Below, piece by piece: positions 5,359 to 8,854 of a DNA stretch of 8,854 nucleotides. The stretch is from contig URYF01000067.1 of NCBI GenBank assembly GCA_900551965.1, positions 1 to 8,854 of the forward strand, given 5' to 3'. The position numbers were made by a program, and so were the translations under genes. The DNA comes from an uncultured bacterium. Its GTDB lineage: Bacteria; Cyanobacteriota; Vampirovibrionia; Gastranaerophilales; Gastranaerophilaceae. The first letter of the stretch is position 1. Every line of letters starts with the position of its first letter. The notes below the pieces were generated by a model, which ran no database searches, was not told where the DNA came from, and worked only from the letters and a program-made list of their open reading frames with translations.

Positions 5359-7884
5359 ATGTGTTTTTTTAAGAAATACCACGAAAGTTTATTTAAATGT
5401 ACTAAGCCGTATCAATATGTAGGAGGGGAATATCTATCCCGAAATAAAAACTTTGACAATGCAAAAGTCAGAATAGCAATGGCATTTCCCGACAAATACG
5501 AAATCGGGATATCAAACCTCGGAGTCCGCGTTTTATATGAATTTATAAACAGAGAATCGGATTATATGTGTGATAGGGTTTACGCACCGGAGCCTGATTT
5601 TAATCCTGAAACACTATACGGTGTTGAATCAAAACGCGCGATAAATGAATTTGATGCTGTGGGTTTTTCACTTCAGTATGAGATGGCATACCCAACAGTA
5701 TTAAAAATGCTTGAAATGTCAAATATTCCTTATAAAAACACTGACAGAACAGACAAAGACCCGATTATTATAGCAGGCGGACCTTGTGCGTATAATCCCC
5801 TTCCTCTGGCAGATTTTATTGATGTTTTTATGATTGGAGATGGTGAAGATTCAATCCTTGAAACATGCAAAATCTTGGAAGAAACAAAAGGGCTGCCGCG
5901 CGAAGAAAGAATAAAAAAACTTTGCGAAGGTGAAAACTCAGGACGCTGGTCAAAATTAACAGGCGGCAGAGTACGAAAACGCATCGCGCAATTAACTTAC
6001 GATACAGCTTTAAAATCTTATCCAATCCCTTATTCTTCATCAATCCAGGATAGAGCAGTTGTTGAAATCCGACGCGGCTGCGGCAGAATGTGTCGTTTTT
6101 GTCAACCGGGACACGTAACGCTGCCTATTAGAGAGAGAAAAGCCGAAGATATTATAAAAATTACAAAAGAACTTGTTAATAAAACAGGATATGACGAATA
6201 CTCTCTGTTATCACTATCATCAAACGATTATGCAAATATTAACGAAGTAATTAAAGAACTTGCTGTAGATTTTAATGATAAAAAAATATCTGTTTCATTG
6301 CCAAGTCAAAGAATTGACGGGTTTAACCTTGAACTGGCAAACCTTGTTCAAAGTGTTAGAAAATCAACAATGACACTGGCTCCTGAAGCAGGAAGTCAAC
6401 GACTTAGAGATGTTATAAAGAAAAATATTACAGAAGAGCAGATTATGAATGCGGTTCTAACCCTTTATGAAAACGGTTGGTCACGGGTTAAATTTTACTT
6501 TATCTGCGGGCTTCCAACAGAAACCCTGCAAGATATGGATGAAATGGCAGAATTATTTAGAAAAATCCGCTACCGTTCAAGGCTAATCAAAAAAGAAAAA
6601 GGGCTTAAACACTCTCTTGATTTGACCTGCACTTTATCAATTTTTGTCCCTAAACCTTTCACACCATTCCAATGGTACCCACAAATGGATCTTGAAAAGG
6701 TTACAGAACATATTCACTACCTTATGGAACAGGTTAAACATATCAAAGGTGTCAAAGTCAATTATCACGAAAAGTTTGTTTCAATTTTGGAAGCTATATT
6801 AACACGCGGTGATGACTCGTTATGTAAATATGTTGAGGCTTTATATAAAAAAGGCTGCTATCTTGATGCTTGGGGTGAATATTTCAATAAAGAAATTTGG
6901 TTTGAAACCGCAAAAGAGCTTGGTATTGACTTAAATGCTCTTGCTCAAAAACAATACGAATTAGAAAAACCACTACCTTGGGATTTCATTGATATAGGGA
7001 TTAACAAAGAATGGTTTATTGAAGAATATCAAAAAGCTTTCGCTGTTGATGAAAATTCTGAACACATTGTTCCAACCTGTCAGCACCACTGTGTAGGCTG
7101 CGGAGTCTGCCAGAATCTCGGAGTTAAAAAAGTTATGGATAGTCCGTTTAAAGCCTCAGAAAAAGCCCAAGAGGTTCTTAAAACAGAACCGGTCGATCCG
7201 TCACTAGCACCAAAAGAGGTAAAAGAAACTTTCAGATATAGAATAAAAATTACCAAAACAGGAACTTTGAAATATTTTTCACATCTTGATTGGCAAAATA
7301 CATTTTTTAAAGCAATTTCACGCTCTGATTTAAAAATAGCCTTTTCTTACGGATACAATCCTACGATGAAAATTTCAATGGGAGTAGCTCTTCCTCTATT
7401 TTGTGAAAGTTTAACAGAACTTGTTGATATATGGTGTACCGAAAATCACACATCTGATTTTATCAAAACTGAATTAACAAGAGTTTTACCGAAAGAATCT
7501 GAGATTCTTGCAGTTGAAGAAATTGATAAATCAGCCTCATCAATTGACCAAACAGCCTGTTGGGCAGAATATAAAGTAAAGATATTTAACCCTGCTCTTT
7601 ACGATTTTGAAAAATTAGTATATAATACAGAAAAAGTTTTATCTTCTGATGCAATTTTAGTCGAGAAGAAAAACAAAAAAGGTTTAGTAAAAGAAACAGA
7701 CATAAAAAAATCCATAGGATCTCACCGATTTGAAGGTGATTGTCTGTACATAGTATTAAAGACCGGTCAAGGATCAGAAATCCCGCCGCTCAGAGCCGAT
7801 GTATTAATGAATATTATTGCGCCTGAGGTGGTATTTGATATTACACGGGTTAAGTTTTTAACCGAGTCTTTGCATGAGTTATAG
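5359..7884 (+). CDS. Fused radical SAM protein (TIGR03960) with DUF2344 domain (TIGR03936)
   Basis: An 841-residue cytosolic fusion. Residues about 35-200 form a B12-binding-like Rossmann region with GGP (140-142) and IGDGE (159-163). The radical SAM core follows, its 4Fe-4S cluster held by C241, C245 and C248 (CGRMCRFC), with LSLSSNDY and APEAGSQRLR further on. A second cysteine group, C574, C578, C581 and C584 (CxxxCxxCxxC), could bind another iron-sulfur cluster. The C-terminal DUF2344 domain begins near 625 and carries the SHLD motif (641-644) and SYGYNPTMKISMG. In many bacteria the two parts are separate adjacent genes; here, as in cyanobacteria, they are one. The reaction is not established to my knowledge, and the family is known mainly for sitting next to RNase E/G. 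The ATG at 5359 has AAAGGA only two bases upstream, an unusually tight spacing, but there is no better start before the conserved YVGGEYLSRN. RNase E/G begins 13 bases downstream. Confidence 0.94.
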   Translation: MCFFKKYHESLFKCTKPYQYVGGEYLSRNKNFDNAKVRIAMAFPDKYEIGISNLGVRVLYEFINRESDYMCDRVYAPEPDFNPETLYGVESKRAINEFDAVGFSLQYEMAYPTVLKMLEMSNIPYKNTDRTDKDPIIIAGGPCAYNPLPLADFIDVFMIGDGEDSILETCKILEETKGLPREERIKKLCEGENSGRWSKLTGGRVRKRIAQLTYDTALKSYPIPYSSSIQDRAVVEIRRGCGRMCRFCQPGHVTLPIRERKAEDIIKITKELVNKTGYDEYSLLSLSSNDYANINEVIKELAVDFNDKKISVSLPSQRIDGFNLELANLVQSVRKSTMTLAPEAGSQRLRDVIKKNITEEQIMNAVLTLYENGWSRVKFYFICGLPTETLQDMDEMAELFRKIRYRSRLIKKEKGLKHSLDLTCTLSIFVPKPFTPFQWYPQMDLEKVTEHIHYLMEQVKHIKGVKVNYHEKFVSILEAILTRGDDSLCKYVEALYKKGCYLDAWGEYFNKEIWFETAKELGIDLNALAQKQYELEKPLPWDFIDIGINKEWFIEEYQKAFAVDENSEHIVPTCQHHCVGCGVCQNLGVKKVMDSPFKASEKAQEVLKTEPVDPSLAPKEVKETFRYRIKITKTGTLKYFSHLDWQNTFFKAISRSDLKIAFSYGYNPTMKISMGVALPLFCESLTELVDIWCTENHTSDFIKTELTRVLPKESEILAVEEIDKSASSIDQTACWAEYKVKIFNPALYDFEKLVYNTEKVLSSDAILVEKKNKKGLVKETDIKKSIGSHRFEGDCLYIVLKTGQGSEIPPLRADVLMNIIAPEVVFDITRVKFLTESLHEL

Positions 7885-7897
7885 TAAAGGAATTCTT

Positions 7898-8854
7898 ATG
7901 AACGAGAAAAACAACAGAAATTCAATTCAGAATGTAGAAAAAAAGATTGTAATAGCTGAAAGAGATAACATTGCAGCTGTTTTGGAAAACAAAAAAGTTA
8001 CAGATTTTTTCATTCACAGAGGTGAAGTTTTATTAGGCGACGTTTATCTTGCAACGGTAGACAATATTCTGCCAAGTATTGATGCGGCATTTGTTAATGT
8101 CGGCACAGATAAAATGGGCTTTTTACACGCTCAAGATGTTATGGGCAAAGGAACTCTAAAAGAAAAATTATCCCCAAAACAAAAACTGGTCGTTCAGGTT
8201 GTTAAAGAACCAACAGGACACAAGGGTCCGCGTGTTACAACAGAAATAAGCCTTCCTGGCAGATTTCTTGTACTTATGCCAAACGAACCGGGTGTAAGCG
8301 TTAGTAAAAAAATCGAAAACTCAAAAGAACGCGCAAGACTAAAAGCTATTATTAATCTGATTAAACCTGTAGGTGTAGGTGTTATTATCAGAACAGAAGC
8401 AGAAGGCCAGTCAGAAGCTGATATTCAGGAAGATTTAGAAATTCTTCTTGAAAAATGGAACAATATCATAACTTCTGCAGAAACTCTTACTCCTCCAAAC
8501 TTGATTTACCGTGATCAAGATTTGTTATACAGAGTAATCAGAGAAGCCTGCACTGATGATGTTAAAGAAATTATTGTAGATACCCCGTTTGCACTTAACA
8601 GAGTACAGTCAATTTTACAGAACTGGCACATGTCAAAAGGTATTCAAGTAACTTTATACAAAGGTACCGAGCCATTATTGATTGCTATGGATATTCATAA
8701 AGAAATCAAAGCTGCATTGAATATCAAAGTTAATATGCCATCAGGCGGATACCTGTTTATCCAGCAAACAGAAGCTTTGACGGTAATAGATGTTAACAGC
8801 GGGAAATTCATAAGTTCTGCAACCCAAGATGAAACAATTCTAAAAACAAACATT
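7898..8854 (+). CDS. Ribonuclease E/G, N-terminal 319 codons, cut by window edge
   Basis: An endoribonuclease of mRNA decay and rRNA processing. The frame from the ATG at 7898 runs open to the edge. An S1 RNA-binding domain lies at about 42-120 (GDVYLATV, DAAFVNVG, GFLHAQD). The conserved KEPTGHKGPRVTTEISLPGR leads into the RNase H-like region. R165 and T166 in GVIIRTEAEG match the pair that forms the 5'-monophosphate pocket in E. coli RNase E. The DNase I-like subdomain holds TEALTVIDVNSGKF, whose D298 matches catalytic Asp303 of RNase E. The second catalytic aspartate and the zinc-link CxxC would lie beyond the edge. The N-terminus has only a short extension of about 14 polar residues. AAAGGA lies six bases before the ATG. 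It is probably translated from the same message as the radical SAM gene. Whether it is the E or the G type cannot be decided without the C-terminus. Confidence 0.95.
   Translation, partial: MNEKNNRNSIQNVEKKIVIAERDNIAAVLENKKVTDFFIHRGEVLLGDVYLATVDNILPSIDAAFVNVGTDKMGFLHAQDVMGKGTLKEKLSPKQKLVVQVVKEPTGHKGPRVTTEISLPGRFLVLMPNEPGVSVSKKIENSKERARLKAIINLIKPVGVGVIIRTEAEGQSEADIQEDLEILLEKWNNIITSAETLTPPNLIYRDQDLLYRVIREACTDDVKEIIVDTPFALNRVQSILQNWHMSKGIQVTLYKGTEPLLIAMDIHKEIKAALNIKVNMPSGGYLFIQQTEALTVIDVNSGKFISSATQDETILKTNI

Noticed and set aside
1..8854. tRNA, rRNA, CRISPR arrays, insertion sequences, attachment sites or replication origin
   Set aside because: No cloverleaf, regularly spaced repeats, transposase or integrase sequence, or origin-like iterons were seen. 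All gaps between genes are under 120 bases.

Overview
The window is AT-rich bacterial DNA with tightly packed genes on both strands. Nothing in it looks like a phage, transposon or CRISPR array. Three things suggest the cyanobacterial side of the tree, most likely a non-photosynthetic relative such as Melainabacteria/Vampirovibrionia (Gastranaerophilales): a CHASE2-adenylate cyclase, a fused radical SAM/DUF2344 protein directly before an RNase E/G gene, and low GC. This placement is an inference. Clostridia also carry the radical SAM-RNase G arrangement, so a Firmicute is not excluded.

Layout. Positions 1-534 (minus) hold the 5' part of a divergent KDPG/KHG aldolase. A short divergent promoter region separates it from a plus-strand pair. 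The first gene of the pair is a membrane-bound CHASE2 class III adenylate cyclase (596-2572). Fourteen bases later comes an unrecognised cytosolic-looking protein with an HExxH motif (2587-3537). A bidirectional terminator (about 3536-3565) closes this pair and also the convergent yajQ gene (3567-4067, minus). Upstream of yajQ on the same strand is a 117-residue unknown protein with a probable membrane segment (4170-4523). Its own terminator (4109-4134) separates it from yajQ.

From about 4583 to the right edge everything is on the plus strand. First is a 102-residue helical protein built from two copies of an RWYD repeat (4638-4946). Next come a 115-residue unknown protein with a GTG start (4999-5346), the fused radical SAM protein (5359-7884), and the first 319 codons of an RNase E/G (7898 to the edge). 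The last three are separated by only 12-13 bases and probably form one operon. Similar -35/-10 pairs (17-base spacers, identical TTTAAT -10 boxes) lie before the 4638 and 4999 genes.

How the genes may work together. The cyclase probably senses an extracytoplasmic signal through CHASE2 and makes cAMP. The HExxH protein is the only gene sharing its unit and could act with it, but nothing in the sequence proves this. YajQ proteins are nucleotide-binding, and some bind cyclic di-GMP, so two nucleotide-signalling genes sit tail to tail. The radical SAM-RNase pair is a widely conserved neighbourhood whose radical SAM member has no established reaction that I know of; RNA metabolism or ribosome function is the usual guess. 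The aldolase is carbon metabolism and appears unrelated to its neighbours.
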